Part shown: positions 15,944 to 24,206 of the stretch, in pieces
How the letters are laid out: each line of letters starts with the position of its first letter
Position numbering within the stretch: position 1 is the stretch's first letter
Source of the DNA: an uncultured Methanomassiliicoccales archaeon
GTDB taxonomy: Archaea; Thermoplasmatota; Thermoplasmata; Methanomassiliicoccales; Methanomethylophilaceae
Assembly: GCA_959597175.1 (NCBI GenBank)
Contig: CAUFXM010000010.1
Coordinates: 15,702 to 79,701 of the forward strand
Length of the DNA stretch: 64,000 bases
Direction of reading: 5' to 3'
Position numbers and translations under genes: made by a program
Notes under the pieces: generated by a model
Databases searched by the model: none
What the model was told of the DNA's origin: nothing
Seen by the model: only the letters and a program-made list of their open reading frames with translations

Positions 15944-16600
15944 TCAGAGGTTGACCTTGATCTCAACGCGGTCCCCGTCCTCGAGGCTCAGGGTCCTGCG
16001 CAGGTGGTACTGACAGATGATCTCGATGGTGTCCACGTAGTGGGACCTTTCGGGCACGACGATCGCGCAGTCGATGTTGCGGATCTTTGCGCGGTACGCT
16101 ATCACATCGCCGAAGCTCCTCCCGTCGCAGGAGAACCCCTCCACGGATATGCCTGCGATGCTGCGGACGATGTCCAGCTTCCCCACGTCCTCCGGGTCCA
16201 CCTGGATGTTGAGCGTGCCCTCGAAGGGGGTGAAACCGAGCTTCGACTGGAACTGGGTCCTGTAGCCCTCCTGGCAGATGTAGTATCCGCCCTCTCCCAT
16301 GCCTGAGACCACGTTCCCGTGTATGTTGATGTGGTCGGTGAGCTCGAATATCCTGCGGTACTCGTTGTACTCCTTCTTCAGGTCGTCGATGCCCTTCTGG
16401 GTCAGCTTGATGCGCTGCCTGCGGGCGCCGAGGTCGCGGACGATGTACTTCTCGTCGAGTAGTTCCAGTATCCTCTTGGATGCAGACTGCTGGCTCATCT
16501 CCAGGGCCTCTCCGAGCTCCCTGGAGGAGATCGCTATGTAGTCATCCATCGCACCCAGAAGGGCGAGCTTCCTGAGCGCGAACGAGTACTTCTCATCCAT
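15944..16600 (-). CDS. ribK: CTP-dependent riboflavin kinase with N-terminal winged helix
   Basis: The 218-residue protein combines a winged-helix domain (residues 1-90: ISSRELGEALEMSQQSASKRILELLDEKYIVRDLGARRQRIKLTQKG) and the archaeal riboflavin kinase domain (about 95-218), with the signature GMGEGGYYICQEGYRTQF, LGFTPFEGTLNIQVDPED, and the C-terminal RTLSLEDGDRVEIKV. The archaeal enzyme makes FMN from riboflavin using CTP. The HTH suggests a flavin-responsive regulator as in the RbkR family. The ATG at 16600 lies about 28 nt downstream of a minus-strand TATA box (16623-16633), which rules out the longer reading from 16753. Confidence 0.88.
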   Translation of the reverse strand: MDEKYSFALRKLALLGAMDDYIAISSRELGEALEMSQQSASKRILELLDEKYIVRDLGARRQRIKLTQKGIDDLKKEYNEYRRIFELTDHINIHGNVVSGMGEGGYYICQEGYRTQFQSKLGFTPFEGTLNIQVDPEDVGKLDIVRSIAGISVEGFSCDGRSFGDVIAYRAKIRNIDCAIVVPERSHYVDTIEIICQYHLRRTLSLEDGDRVEIKVNL

Positions 16601-16728
16601 GAGCCGGGTGAACGAATACGGCGATTTAAAATTACCCGGAAGAGCGTAGATACCACGATGAGCGTATCGTAATCGGTGTCGCGAGATGATGTGAGAATAT
16701 GAAAGTGGCCCTTTCGGGCCGTTTGCCT

Positions 16729-17094
16729 TCAGACCCTCTCGGCGTCGACCCACCTGGTGACGGTGGGGCAGGCGGCGAAGAGGATGTTGACCGCGCCGAT
16801 GACGGCGAGGATCAGGTTCAGCCAGAGGTACGTGGCGTCGTAGAGGATCGAGAGGACCACTACCGCCTCGCAGACCGTGGCGAGCACGAGCACGGTGTTC
16901 CCGGGGACGGGCACGTGCCTGGTGAAGGAGCCGGCCACGGCGAAGAACATCACCGCTACGAGCATGTTCAAGCCGACCAGCGTCATGCTGTCGAGGGTCC
17001 CGTCCCAGGCCGCGGACATCGCCGCCAGGGCGATGATCCCGCCTACGAGTCCGAGGGCGGTACCGAAGACCATCTTCTTGGGCATAGCTGCCAT
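16729..17094 (-). CDS. Small membrane protein, four predicted TM segments, unknown function
   Basis: The 121-residue hydrophobic protein has four likely membrane spans at about residues 7-29, 37-56, 66-86 and 90-110. The first span is Gly/Ala-rich (GTALGLVGGIIALAAMSAAW). It resembles many small archaeal integral membrane proteins without assigned function. It follows the DUF998-like gene on the same strand with a gap of about 35 nt, so the two are probably co-transcribed. Confidence 0.55.
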   Translation of the reverse strand: MAAMPKKMVFGTALGLVGGIIALAAMSAAWDGTLDSMTLVGLNMLVAVMFFAVAGSFTRHVPVPGNTVLVLATVCEAVVVLSILYDATYLWLNLILAVIGAVNILFAACPTVTRWVDAERV

Positions 17095-17128
17095 TTTCGC
17101 ACCTTCCTGATTATTCCGGTCGGGTTAA

Positions 17129-17710
17129 TTAACCCTTCCTGACTGCGAGGATCATCTTGGCGCTGATGGCCATGACCCAGACGATGGCGCAGGCCACCGC
17201 GATGACCTCGACCTTCTCGATGTTCATGCCGACCGCGCATCCGAGGACGACCAGGATGAGGACGGAGGTGACAGCCCCGTTGAGCCTGGCCCCGTCCCTC
17301 CAGTCGCCGATGGCGGAGAGGACCGCCGCGATGAAGAGGAAGAGGAAGAACAGCATGGCGATTGTCGTGTGGGTGTTGCCGTTGCCGAAGTCGCTGTGGA
17401 TGTAGCCGATGAGGATCAGGAAGATGGCCGCGATGGCAAGCACGCATCCGCTGGCGCGGTTGCAGTTGAACTCGCATGCTGCCTTCCCGATACCGAACAC
17501 GAACAGGAGGATGCCGACAACGATGCATCCGTAGTTGAAGAGATCCGCCGACAGCTGGACGTCGGAGACGCCGAGGTCGGAGATCATGCTCTCCCCGTAG
17601 ATCCATGACGAGTCTGCGTTGGCCGCGACTGCGAGAATCACGGCGAACGCGAACGCGGCCAGGATCCCCACGGCCGAGAAGGGCCCGGGGTGACGATAGC
17701 TCACATTCAT
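17129..17710 (-). CDS. DUF998-like multi-pass membrane protein
   Basis: The 193-residue protein has about six membrane spans. The first extracytoplasmic loop WIYGESMISDLGVSDVQLSADLFNYGCIVVG is typical of the DUF998 family (S-x-SDLG near the end of helix 1), and the motif GYIHSDFGNGNTHTTIAMLFF lies in a later helix. The function of the family is unknown. The ATG at 17710 is about 27 nt downstream of a minus-strand TATA-like AATATAAG, supporting this start rather than a longer one. Divergent from the GPN GTPase gene. Confidence 0.7.
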   Translation of the reverse strand: MNVSYRHPGPFSAVGILAAFAFAVILAVAANADSSWIYGESMISDLGVSDVQLSADLFNYGCIVVGILLFVFGIGKAACEFNCNRASGCVLAIAAIFLILIGYIHSDFGNGNTHTTIAMLFFLFLFIAAVLSAIGDWRDGARLNGAVTSVLILVVLGCAVGMNIEKVEVIAVACAIVWVMAISAKMILAVRKG

Positions 17711-17786
17711 GAGGGAGGGAGACGTCCAGGTTCTTATATTGCTTTCGTCTGTTTCAAGTGTGGCTAATGCCAGAGGACGTGATTGA

Positions 17787-18551
17787 GTGAAGAACCTGTT
17801 CTTCGTCGGGACCGCGGGAAGCGGCAAGAGCACCATGGTGGGTGCGTACAGGGATTGGATGGACGATGCGGCTGTGGATTCCATCATAGTCAACATGGAT
17901 CCCGGGGCGGACACCCTGCCCTACGAGCCGGACGTGGACATCCGCGAGTGGATATCCCTGGACGAGGTCATGCAGGAGTACTCCCTGGGTCCCAACGGGG
18001 CGCAGATCGTCGCCGCCGACCTGATGGCTGTGAACATCGGCAAGATGATGGACGTGGTCAGCACGTACAAGACCGACTACGCCCTCATCGACACCCCGGG
18101 GCAGCTGGAGCTGTTCGCGTTCAGGGAGTCCTCCGAGGTCACCGTCCGCGCCTTCGGAAGGGACGACTCCATGATCGTCTACCTCTCCGATCCGTCCCTG
18201 TGCAGGACACCCAACGGGTTCATCTCCGCCATGACGCTCGGTGCGCTGGTGCAGTTCAGGCTGCAGCTCCCGATGCTGAACCTGCTGTCCAAGTGCGACA
18301 CCCTCTCCGAGGAGGACGAGCAGAGGATGCTGGACTGGTACCAGGTCTCCGACGTGCTGTACGGGGACCTGCTGGATTCGGATTCCGTGCCGCAGACCGT
18401 TGTGGGCATGGAGCTGTTCAAGGCCATGGAGAACATGGGGGTCTTCGGGGAGATCAGGGCGGTCTCCGCGCAGGACGGCATCGGTCTGGAGGAGATCTAC
18501 GCGGCTTCTCAGCTGACGTTCTTCGGCGGGGAGGACAACGAGAGGGAGTGA
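17787..18551 (+). CDS. GPN-loop GTPase
   Basis: The 254-residue protein is an archaeal homologue of eukaryotic Gpn GTPases. The Walker A/P-loop is FVGTAGSGKSTMV at residues 5-17, followed by DPGAD and the hallmark Gly-Pro-Asn in YSLGPNGAQ (residues about 70-75). The G3 motif is DTPGQLELF and the G4-like motif is LLSKCD. Gpn proteins form dimers and help assemble RNA polymerase II in eukaryotes; the archaeal role is not settled. Translation probably starts at GTG 17787 with AGAGG about 10 nt upstream. Confidence 0.9.
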   Translation: MKNLFFVGTAGSGKSTMVGAYRDWMDDAAVDSIIVNMDPGADTLPYEPDVDIREWISLDEVMQEYSLGPNGAQIVAADLMAVNIGKMMDVVSTYKTDYALIDTPGQLELFAFRESSEVTVRAFGRDDSMIVYLSDPSLCRTPNGFISAMTLGALVQFRLQLPMLNLLSKCDTLSEEDEQRMLDWYQVSDVLYGDLLDSDSVPQTVVGMELFKAMENMGVFGEIRAVSAQDGIGLEEIYAASQLTFFGGEDNERE

Positions 18552-18924
18552 CTTTTCTCCGTTCGGCAGAGTCCGTGTAGTCGTAGGCTGCCCATTCGGA
18601 CGGGCGTTTCTGTTGGATTAGATGTACATCGGTCTGTCAGGAGTCAGGGTTGGTGTGGATGGAGGTGTTTATGCGTCGCACAAACGCCACATTCAACTTC
18701 GATTTCGAGATTTCCGTGTTCGAGCATATCCAGTCGAATCTATCTATGCCGACATCCAAGACTAGCATATCTTTGACGTGACACTCGGAGTCCTCTATTG
18801 CGAGATATGCCTGTTGAAATCGAGGAAAGACTTCCGAGTAGGCCATCCATCATCCAGGATTGTCCAAGATCGGAATATGACATCTATGTCGAGGGTACGC
18901 TGGATTATTTTGCCCTGTGTTAAG
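18552..18924. other. 373-bp lower-GC intergenic stretch with possible gene remnants
   Basis: No convincing intact gene is visible. A short hairpin (GCCC...GGGC near 18592-18607) follows the GPN GTPase gene. On the minus strand two overlapping open stretches in different frames (about 18795-18998 and 18637-18846) read like one broken sequence (RTLDIDVIFRSWTILDDGWP, then EVFPRFQQAYLAIEDSECHV). This may be a frameshifted remnant of a gene that lay downstream of the zinc-ribbon gene, but no family is recognisable. Confidence 0.3.
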
Positions 18925-20301
18925 TCAGTCGATGGTATAATACAGCAGATGATCTGATGTCTTCCTGTCGATAACCACGTTGCCCGTCGCCTTATCATAG
19001 TTGAGGTACAATGCGGAGCTCTTGGAATCCTTCACATGGATGTTCGAGAAGAGCTTGGTACCGAGAGCGAGTATCGTTGTCGAGTGCTTCTTGCCCTTGT
19101 AATCCGTCTGGATCCTCAGGATGGCCGGACAAAGGATTCCTGTGGGAATGAATCCGTTCTTTACCCCCATGTCACGGCTGATGTACGACGACTGTCTGTC
19201 CAAGCGGTCAATTCTCACGCGAACGTTTGTATCCTTGAAGGCGCGGTTGGAGAATATGGATCCTGGTCCGGACCCAATCTCCAGGTATACGCAGATGGGT
19301 TCGCCCGCCACTATCCAATCTTTACGGATGGTATCGAGATCGATATGGATCCCCAGTTGATGTGAGAGTTTCGATATGCACTCTTCGAGAGTCCTTTCCG
19401 GAATCTTGACTCCGTATCCGTTGCTGCTCTTGTCGTCGGCGCAAGAATCCATTATCAGAAGGGTGTTAAGTCTCATCATCTCCAGCGATGTGGATGTCAA
19501 GCCGTAATCATCAGCCAGATTTAACGAGTCGAGGGTCTTTCTCAAGATGTTGTAGTCACTTCCTCTGGCATCTTCTTTCGGAATCCCATATAGCTCACTC
19601 ATCTTGTCTTCTCTGACCGTTAGCTTGTCAATGATTTCGAAGACCAGCTCATCCCTCATATTCTCGTAGATGCTGCAACATGCGGCAATACGGTCGGCAG
19701 TCGTCTTATTCTTTCCTTTTCCGGACAGGATGTCGGATACGATGGCTATCTTCAGGGCCCTCGTGTTGTTAGGATCAAACTGGAGAACCTGTTGAATATT
19801 CGTTTCTATCTCATAGCAACCATCGGCATACAATCTCTCAGCCATCGAGAGGAACCGGGTGGCGATCTCCTTTCCGAACCGTTGGTTGTATGCCTCGGTA
19901 AAATGGTCTTTCTTATCGCCAGAGAGCATCGAATAGTTATCAAATGCCTCTTTGGCCGCTTCAAGACCTTTCGAATCTGTGAAGGAGGCCGTCAGATAGA
20001 TGGTGGCCATGCCTTTGACGAACCAGACTTCGGCATCCGCCCCGTTTATGGATATGATCTGATCCGCAATCTTGTTCGCATCGGCGTGACGGTTCGCCGA
20101 GAAGTATGCGGTCATCAGCTTCTTGAGGTTCGCGACCTGTTCCTTGAGGTTCGAAATGTAGAATTGGTTGATGTCATCCCTTATGACAATCTTGGTCCCG
20201 CAGTACATGCAGAATCCGGCATCACGGGAATCGTCTAGTTGCACTTCCCCTCCGCAGTGGTCGCATCTCAGTGTGATTAGTCCCATTGCATCACCCATCA
20301 A
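18925..20301 (-). CDS. Zinc-ribbon protein with long helical repeat region, function unknown
   Basis: The 458-residue protein begins with a zinc ribbon (RCDHCGGEVQLDDSRDAGFCMYCG, residues about 13-36). A long helical region resembling tetratricopeptide-like repeats follows (residues about 50-240: SANRHADANKIADQIISINGADAEVWFVKG, LYADGCYEIETNIQQVLQFDPNNTRALKIA). The C-terminal 150 residues are beta-rich and unassigned. Base composition and codon choice are visibly less GC-rich than in neighbouring housekeeping genes, suggesting recent acquisition. It overlaps the next gene upstream (20298) by four bases, so the two are translated together. Confidence 0.65.
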   Translation of the reverse strand: MMGDAMGLITLRCDHCGGEVQLDDSRDAGFCMYCGTKIVIRDDINQFYISNLKEQVANLKKLMTAYFSANRHADANKIADQIISINGADAEVWFVKGMATIYLTASFTDSKGLEAAKEAFDNYSMLSGDKKDHFTEAYNQRFGKEIATRFLSMAERLYADGCYEIETNIQQVLQFDPNNTRALKIAIVSDILSGKGKNKTTADRIAACCSIYENMRDELVFEIIDKLTVREDKMSELYGIPKEDARGSDYNILRKTLDSLNLADDYGLTSTSLEMMRLNTLLIMDSCADDKSSNGYGVKIPERTLEECISKLSHQLGIHIDLDTIRKDWIVAGEPICVYLEIGSGPGSIFSNRAFKDTNVRVRIDRLDRQSSYISRDMGVKNGFIPTGILCPAILRIQTDYKGKKHSTTILALGTKLFSNIHVKDSKSSALYLNYDKATGNVVIDRKTSDHLLYYTID

Positions 20302-20768
20302 TCCTTGTGTCTGCGTTTCTGCTTTCTAGCAGGGAGGATTAGGCCGAACGTTTCCCTCAATCCAGATGTTATGAAATTCTCCTCTGGCCCCTTATTCTCA
20401 GCCTTGGTCGTTTCAATCCCGGCGATTCTGTTCATAGGGGGTTCGTAAGTGGGTGTACGCTTCTCTTCGAACGTGTTGCAGAACTCTTCTATGAATGAAT
20501 AGTCTTTCGTAACCTTTACATGAAGCGTATCCACGATGGCAGAGACATGTTTCTTCACTGGGTCGTTGACCTTTATGTATATGACATGGTCATCACTGTT
20601 TAGAGGGTCTATCGAGACCTCCCAACAGATGTTATCACCGTAGAGCGTGAAGAAGTACCCCGTCTTTGATACAACGGTCTCTACGAAATCCGTCGCGGCC
20701 CGATCGTCATCCAATTCGATGCTTTTATCGATCTTCGGGGCAGGACATATGAGTTTGTATCCCGGCAT
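20298..20768 (-). CDS. Unknown protein paired with the zinc-ribbon gene
   Basis: The 156-residue protein (MPGYKLICPAPKIDKSIELDDDRAATDFVETVVSKTGYFFTLYGDNICWEVSIDPLN, residues 1-57) has an alpha/beta N-terminal half and a basic C-terminus (LPARKQKRRHKD). It has no family I recognise and no membrane segment. The gene shares an ATGA overlap with the downstream zinc-ribbon gene and has the same lower-GC composition, so the pair probably arrived and works together. Confidence 0.55.
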   Translation of the reverse strand: MPGYKLICPAPKIDKSIELDDDRAATDFVETVVSKTGYFFTLYGDNICWEVSIDPLNSDDHVIYIKVNDPVKKHVSAIVDTLHVKVTKDYSFIEEFCNTFEEKRTPTYEPPMNRIAGIETTKAENKGPEENFITSGLRETFGLILPARKQKRRHKD

Positions 20769-20829
20769 CGTTTCGAATTAGGGGCTGTGCCAATTTAGAA
20801 ATTTCTACTGTGCAACATGTGTGCGGCAA

Positions 20830-20875
20830 CCGGGAACACGGCTTTGCAACCATGACTACGATGCCGTGTTCCCGG
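20830..20875. terminator. 13-bp perfect stem in the 3' region of the pan transcript
   Basis: The arms CCGGGAACACGGC (20830-20842) and GCCGTGTTCCCGG (20863-20875) are perfectly complementary and enclose a 20-nt loop. The structure starts 15 nt after the pan stop codon (minus strand) and precedes the promoter region of the next minus-strand gene. It could terminate or stabilise the pan mRNA, or be a remnant inverted repeat of a mobile element. Confidence 0.5.
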
Positions 20876-20889
20876 GCTGTCAATGATGT

Positions 20890-22095
20890 TTATCCGAACA
20901 TGTATGCGGGGGCGGGCTTGGCCTTGTTCCTGCCTGCCTCCTGGACCTTCTCCTTGGCGTCCAGGAAGTCCCTCTCGGTGACGTGGTCCCTGTCGTTCCT
21001 GATGGCCAGCATACCGGCCTCGGTGCAGATGCTCTTGATCTCGGCACCCGACACGCCCTCGGTCATGTCCGCCAGCTTCTTGGAGGAGATGTCCGGGTCC
21101 ACGTTCATGTGGGCCAGATGGATATCGAAGATCTGCTTCCTGCCGTCGGCGTCCGGGAGGCCCACGTCGATGATCCTGTCGAACCTCCCCGGCCTGAGCA
21201 GGGCGTCGTCCAGGATGTCGGGCCTGTTGGTGGCGCCGATGATCTTCACGTCGCTGGTGGGGGTGAACCCGTCCAGCTCGGACAGCAGCTGCATCAGGGT
21301 TCTCTGGACCTCCCTGTCGCCGGACGTGGCGACGTCCAGCCTCCTGGCCCCGACCGAGTCCAGCTCGTCGATGAAGATGATGCTGGGCGCCTTGTCCTTG
21401 GCCAGCTGGAACAGCTCGCGGACGAGTCTCGCCCCCTCTCCGATGTACTTCTGGACCAGCTCGGATCCGACCAGCCTGATGAAGGTGGCCTGTGTGGCGT
21501 TGGCGACCGCCTTGGCCATGAGCGTCTTCCCGGTGCCGGGGGGACCGACGAGGAGCACGCCCTTGGGGGGCTCGATCCCGACCTTCTTGTACAGCTCGGG
21601 CCTGAGCAGGGGGTCCTCCACGGCCTCGCGGAGCTCGAGCATCTGCTGCTTCAGCCCGCCCACGTCGTCGTAGGTCACATCGGGTTTGTCGATGATCTCC
21701 GCTCCGGAGACCACGGGGTCCACGGGCAGGGGCAGAACGTCCATCACGGAGAGGGTCTGCTTGTTGAGGGACACCCTCGACCCGACGATCAGGTCGGACT
21801 CGGGCACGTACTCGGACACCGAGACGACGAAGTCGGGGCCGGTGGAGCTCTTGACGACCACGCGGTTGTTGGGCAGCACGTCCTTTATCGAACCGATGAT
21901 GAGCGGCGGGCTCTTCAGCCTCTCCAGCTCGTTCCTGAGCCTCGAGATGTCCTTCTGGAGCCTGAACAGCTCGCTCTCGGAGTATCTCTTCTCGGTCTCC
22001 GCGTTCTGGAGGTCCTCCATCAGCCTCACGTTCCTCTCCTCGAGGGTGACAATCTTGGCCTTCAGTTCGGATACTTCGTCGTTCACGTCCGTCAT
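20890..22095 (-). CDS. pan: Proteasome-activating nucleotidase PAN
   Basis: The 401-residue AAA ATPase has an N-terminal coiled coil (residues 5-60), an OB domain (about 65-130), and one AAA module with GPPGTGKT (about 187), IIFIDELDSVGARR (Walker B) and an arginine-finger region (LLRPGRFDR). The C-terminus AYMFG carries a hydrophobic-aromatic-X ending (MFG), a Phe variant of the HbYX motif that opens the 20S gate. It unfolds substrates and feeds the proteasome. It ends just before a 13-bp hairpin. Confidence 0.95.
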   Translation of the reverse strand: MTDVNDEVSELKAKIVTLEERNVRLMEDLQNAETEKRYSESELFRLQKDISRLRNELERLKSPPLIIGSIKDVLPNNRVVVKSSTGPDFVVSVSEYVPESDLIVGSRVSLNKQTLSVMDVLPLPVDPVVSGAEIIDKPDVTYDDVGGLKQQMLELREAVEDPLLRPELYKKVGIEPPKGVLLVGPPGTGKTLMAKAVANATQATFIRLVGSELVQKYIGEGARLVRELFQLAKDKAPSIIFIDELDSVGARRLDVATSGDREVQRTLMQLLSELDGFTPTSDVKIIGATNRPDILDDALLRPGRFDRIIDVGLPDADGRKQIFDIHLAHMNVDPDISSKKLADMTEGVSGAEIKSICTEAGMLAIRNDRDHVTERDFLDAKEKVQEAGRNKAKPAPAYMFG

Positions 22096-22195
22096 GTGTC
22101 CTCCCCTCGGTCAACGGGCACATCCGTTATAACGCTTTCATTCGCACGCGCATTCCAACCCTACATTAATAAGGGGGATGGGGGATGGGAGTTGC

Positions 22196-22684
22196 ATGAT
22201 TTGCGAGATGTGCGGAAAGGACGTTCCGCAGACGCGTACGGTCATCGTGGAGGGCAGCAAGCTGAACGTCTGCCCCGGATGTGCCAGGTTCGGCGAGGAC
22301 TACAGGTCCCCGTCCGCCGGAGGCGCCCCCGTCAGCCAGACCGTCATCGGCGAGAGGCTGGAGAGGCGCGAGAGGAGGATGAAGTCCAAGGACATCTACG
22401 CCGGCACGGCCTCCATCGAGCTCATCGACGACTACGGCGGCGCGATCAGGGCCGCCCGCGAGGCGAAGGGCATGGACCTGGAGCAGTTCGCCGCCTCCAT
22501 CCAGGAGAAGAAGGGCATGCTGGCCAAGGTCGAGGCCAACAACCTGATCCCGGACGACAAGCTGATCAAGAAGATCGAGAAGGCCCTGGACATCAAGCTC
22601 ATGGAGCAGGTCCAGTCCGGCACCACCGTGGGGGGCTCCTCCAGCGGCAAGATGACCCTGGGCAACTTCATCAAGTACGAGTGA
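22196..22684 (+). CDS. Multiprotein bridging factor 1 homologue (MBF1)
   Basis: The protein has about 162 residues. An N-terminal zinc ribbon (MICEMCGKDV and VCPGCARFG) is followed by a basic linker and a C-terminal Cro/XRE helix-turn-helix (IRAAREAKGMDLEQFAASIQEKKGMLAKVEANNLIPDDKLIKKIEKALDIKL, residues about 85-135). Archaeal MBF1 associates with the ribosome and acts as a transcription/translation factor. An ATG at 22178 would add six residues, but the TATA-like ATTAATAA at about 22163-22170 places the transcript start near 22193, so 22196 is preferred. Confidence 0.88.
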   Translation: MICEMCGKDVPQTRTVIVEGSKLNVCPGCARFGEDYRSPSAGGAPVSQTVIGERLERRERRMKSKDIYAGTASIELIDDYGGAIRAAREAKGMDLEQFAASIQEKKGMLAKVEANNLIPDDKLIKKIEKALDIKLMEQVQSGTTVGGSSSGKMTLGNFIKYE

Positions 22685-22687
22685 GGC

Positions 22688-23200
22688 TCAGGCCCTCAGC
22701 GAACCGTAAACATCATCGAGGTACGGCGAGACGTCGACCCCAGCGTCCCTCAGGACGATGAGGGCGGCCACCGCCACCTCGATGTCCAACCTCTTCTGGA
22801 TCTTGTTGCAGCTCTGTATGAAGTCCCTGCGCTGCATGCCGTTGGACACCGCCACGTCCATCAGCTTCGGGAACATGTCCTCGGTCTGTCCCGAGGGCTC
22901 CGCCTTCGGTGCCTTTTCGGACGTCTGGATCTTCGAGTGCAGCGACTCCAGGAGCTCCTTCGAGGGGCGGTACGCCAGGGGCACGTCCACAGATCCCGGG
23001 TCGGCCGCAGGCCGGACGAATCCGTCCCTCTGGGTCACGAACCCGGCCCTGGTCAGGGCGGAGAGGAGGAGCTTCGCGTCCGACGGGGACATCCACTTCA
23101 GGTCCAGCGACGCCCCCATAGTGAACTCGTCCGCGGTGGACACATCCTTCCCAATGCTGCGGAAGTACGCCGCGGCGCACACGGCAAGCTCGTCTGTCAT
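22688..23200 (-). CDS. DUF2240 family archaeal protein
   Basis: The 170-residue protein resembles the archaeal DUF2240 family. It opens with an HTH-like segment (MTDELAVCAAAYFRSIGKDVSTADEFTMGASLDLKWMSPSDAKLLLSALTRAGFV, residues 1-55) and a C-terminal helical region (RRDFIQSCNKIQKRLDIEVAVAALIVLRDAGVDVSPYLDDVYGSL). The function is unknown; a nucleic-acid role is plausible from the winged-helix-like start. It ends 3 nt after the convergent MBF1 gene. Confidence 0.7.
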   Translation of the reverse strand: MTDELAVCAAAYFRSIGKDVSTADEFTMGASLDLKWMSPSDAKLLLSALTRAGFVTQRDGFVRPAADPGSVDVPLAYRPSKELLESLHSKIQTSEKAPKAEPSGQTEDMFPKLMDVAVSNGMQRRDFIQSCNKIQKRLDIEVAVAALIVLRDAGVDVSPYLDDVYGSLRA

Positions 23201-23297
23201 GCCACCCCAATCCGGGCGGACGTAGAAAACGGTTGTCTCCGCCTCATTTATGTAACGCGCGCGCGTTTTCAGATATCCGTACTAACAGTAAGGATAG

Positions 23298-23309
23298 GTT
23301 TATATGCGA
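23298..23309 (+). promoter_or_regulatory. TATA box of the rpoK-rpsB operon
   Basis: GGTTTATATGCG at 23298-23309 is a strong archaeal TATA element placed about 30-40 nt before the rpoK start codons (23336/23348). A CG-alternating palindrome (23254-23267) lies further upstream. Confidence 0.6.
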
Positions 23310-23335
23310 CATCCATAATGGGGTCGCCATCCCGT

Positions 23336-23518
23336 ATGGTGACCCATATGAAGTACACAAGATTCGAGAAGGCAAGGATCATCGGCGCCAGGGCGCTGCA
23401 GATCTCTTACGGGGCACCTGTCCTCGTGGACTACCCCGAGGAGATGCTGGACCCCATCGACATCGCCATGCTGGAGTTTGACAAGGATCTCATTCCTATC
23501 ACTGTCGTGAGAAACTGA
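23336..23518 (+). CDS. rpoK: DNA-directed RNA polymerase subunit K (Rpo6)
   Basis: The 60-residue protein (MVTHMKYTRFEKARIIGARALQISYGAPVLV at residues 1-31) is the archaeal counterpart of Rpb6 and bacterial omega. The core TRFEKARIIGARALQI is highly conserved and contacts the largest RNA polymerase subunit. An internal ATG at 23348 (MKYTRFEK) is also possible and has GGTGA 4 nt upstream. It is followed by rpsB after 13 nt, a common archaeal arrangement. Confidence 0.93.
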   Translation: MVTHMKYTRFEKARIIGARALQISYGAPVLVDYPEEMLDPIDIAMLEFDKDLIPITVVRN

Positions 23519-23531
23519 AGGAGTAATTCGT

Positions 23532-24161
23532 ATGACCGACGACGAAATCCAACCCGTGAACAACGGCGACCTCCTGGTCGCAGAAGACATCTACCTGACC
23601 TCCGGTGTCCACATCGGTACCCAGCAGAAGTCCGCAGACATGAAGGACTTCATCTACAAGGTCAGGCAGGACGGACTGTACGTCCTGGACGTGAAGAAGA
23701 CCGACGAGAGGATCAGGGCGGCCGCCTCCTTCCTGAGCCGCTACGACCCCAAGAGGATCCTCGTGGTCTCCGCCAGGCAGTACGGGCAGAAGCCCGCCAG
23801 GGAGTTCTCCAAGGCCATCGGCGCCCCCGCCTTCGCCGGACGTTTCGTCCCCGGGACGCTGACCAACCCCATGAACCCCGCCTTCATCGAGCCCGAGATC
23901 GTCGTCATCACCGACCCCGCCGCCGACAAGCAGGCCCTCAACGAGGCCCTCAACCTGGGCATCCCGATCGTCGCCATGTGCGACGCCAACAACGAGACCC
24001 GCAACGTCGACCTCGTCATCCCTACCAACAACAAGGGAAGGCGCGCCCTGGCCTGCATCTACTGGCTCCTGTCCAGGCAGGTCCTCTTCGAGAGGGGCGA
24101 CATCAAGGACCCCAACGACTTCAACATGGAGATCGAGGACTTCGAGGCCAAGCTGGTCTGA
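23532..24161 (+). CDS. rpsB: 30S ribosomal protein S2
   Basis: The 209-residue protein matches archaeal S2 (uS2): YLTSGVHIGTQQKSADMKDFIYKVRQDGLYVLDVKKTDERI near the N-terminus, then FVPGTLTNPMNPAFIEPEIVVITDP and IPIVAMCDANNETRNVDLVIPTNNKGRRAL. It binds the back of the small-subunit platform. A ribosome site (AAGGAG) precedes the ATG. Co-transcribed with rpoK; the Memo-like gene follows after 45 nt. Confidence 0.95.
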   Translation: MTDDEIQPVNNGDLLVAEDIYLTSGVHIGTQQKSADMKDFIYKVRQDGLYVLDVKKTDERIRAAASFLSRYDPKRILVVSARQYGQKPAREFSKAIGAPAFAGRFVPGTLTNPMNPAFIEPEIVVITDPAADKQALNEALNLGIPIVAMCDANNETRNVDLVIPTNNKGRRALACIYWLLSRQVLFERGDIKDPNDFNMEIEDFEAKLV

Positions 24162-24206
24162 TAACGATACAAACAAACTTCTTCCCAAACACCCTTCCAC
24201 ATTCTC

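Noticed and set aside
18637..18846. Minus-strand 69-codon frame as a full gene
   Set aside because: It has no ribosome site, and a second frame just upstream looks like the rest of the same broken sequence; reported only as a remnant.
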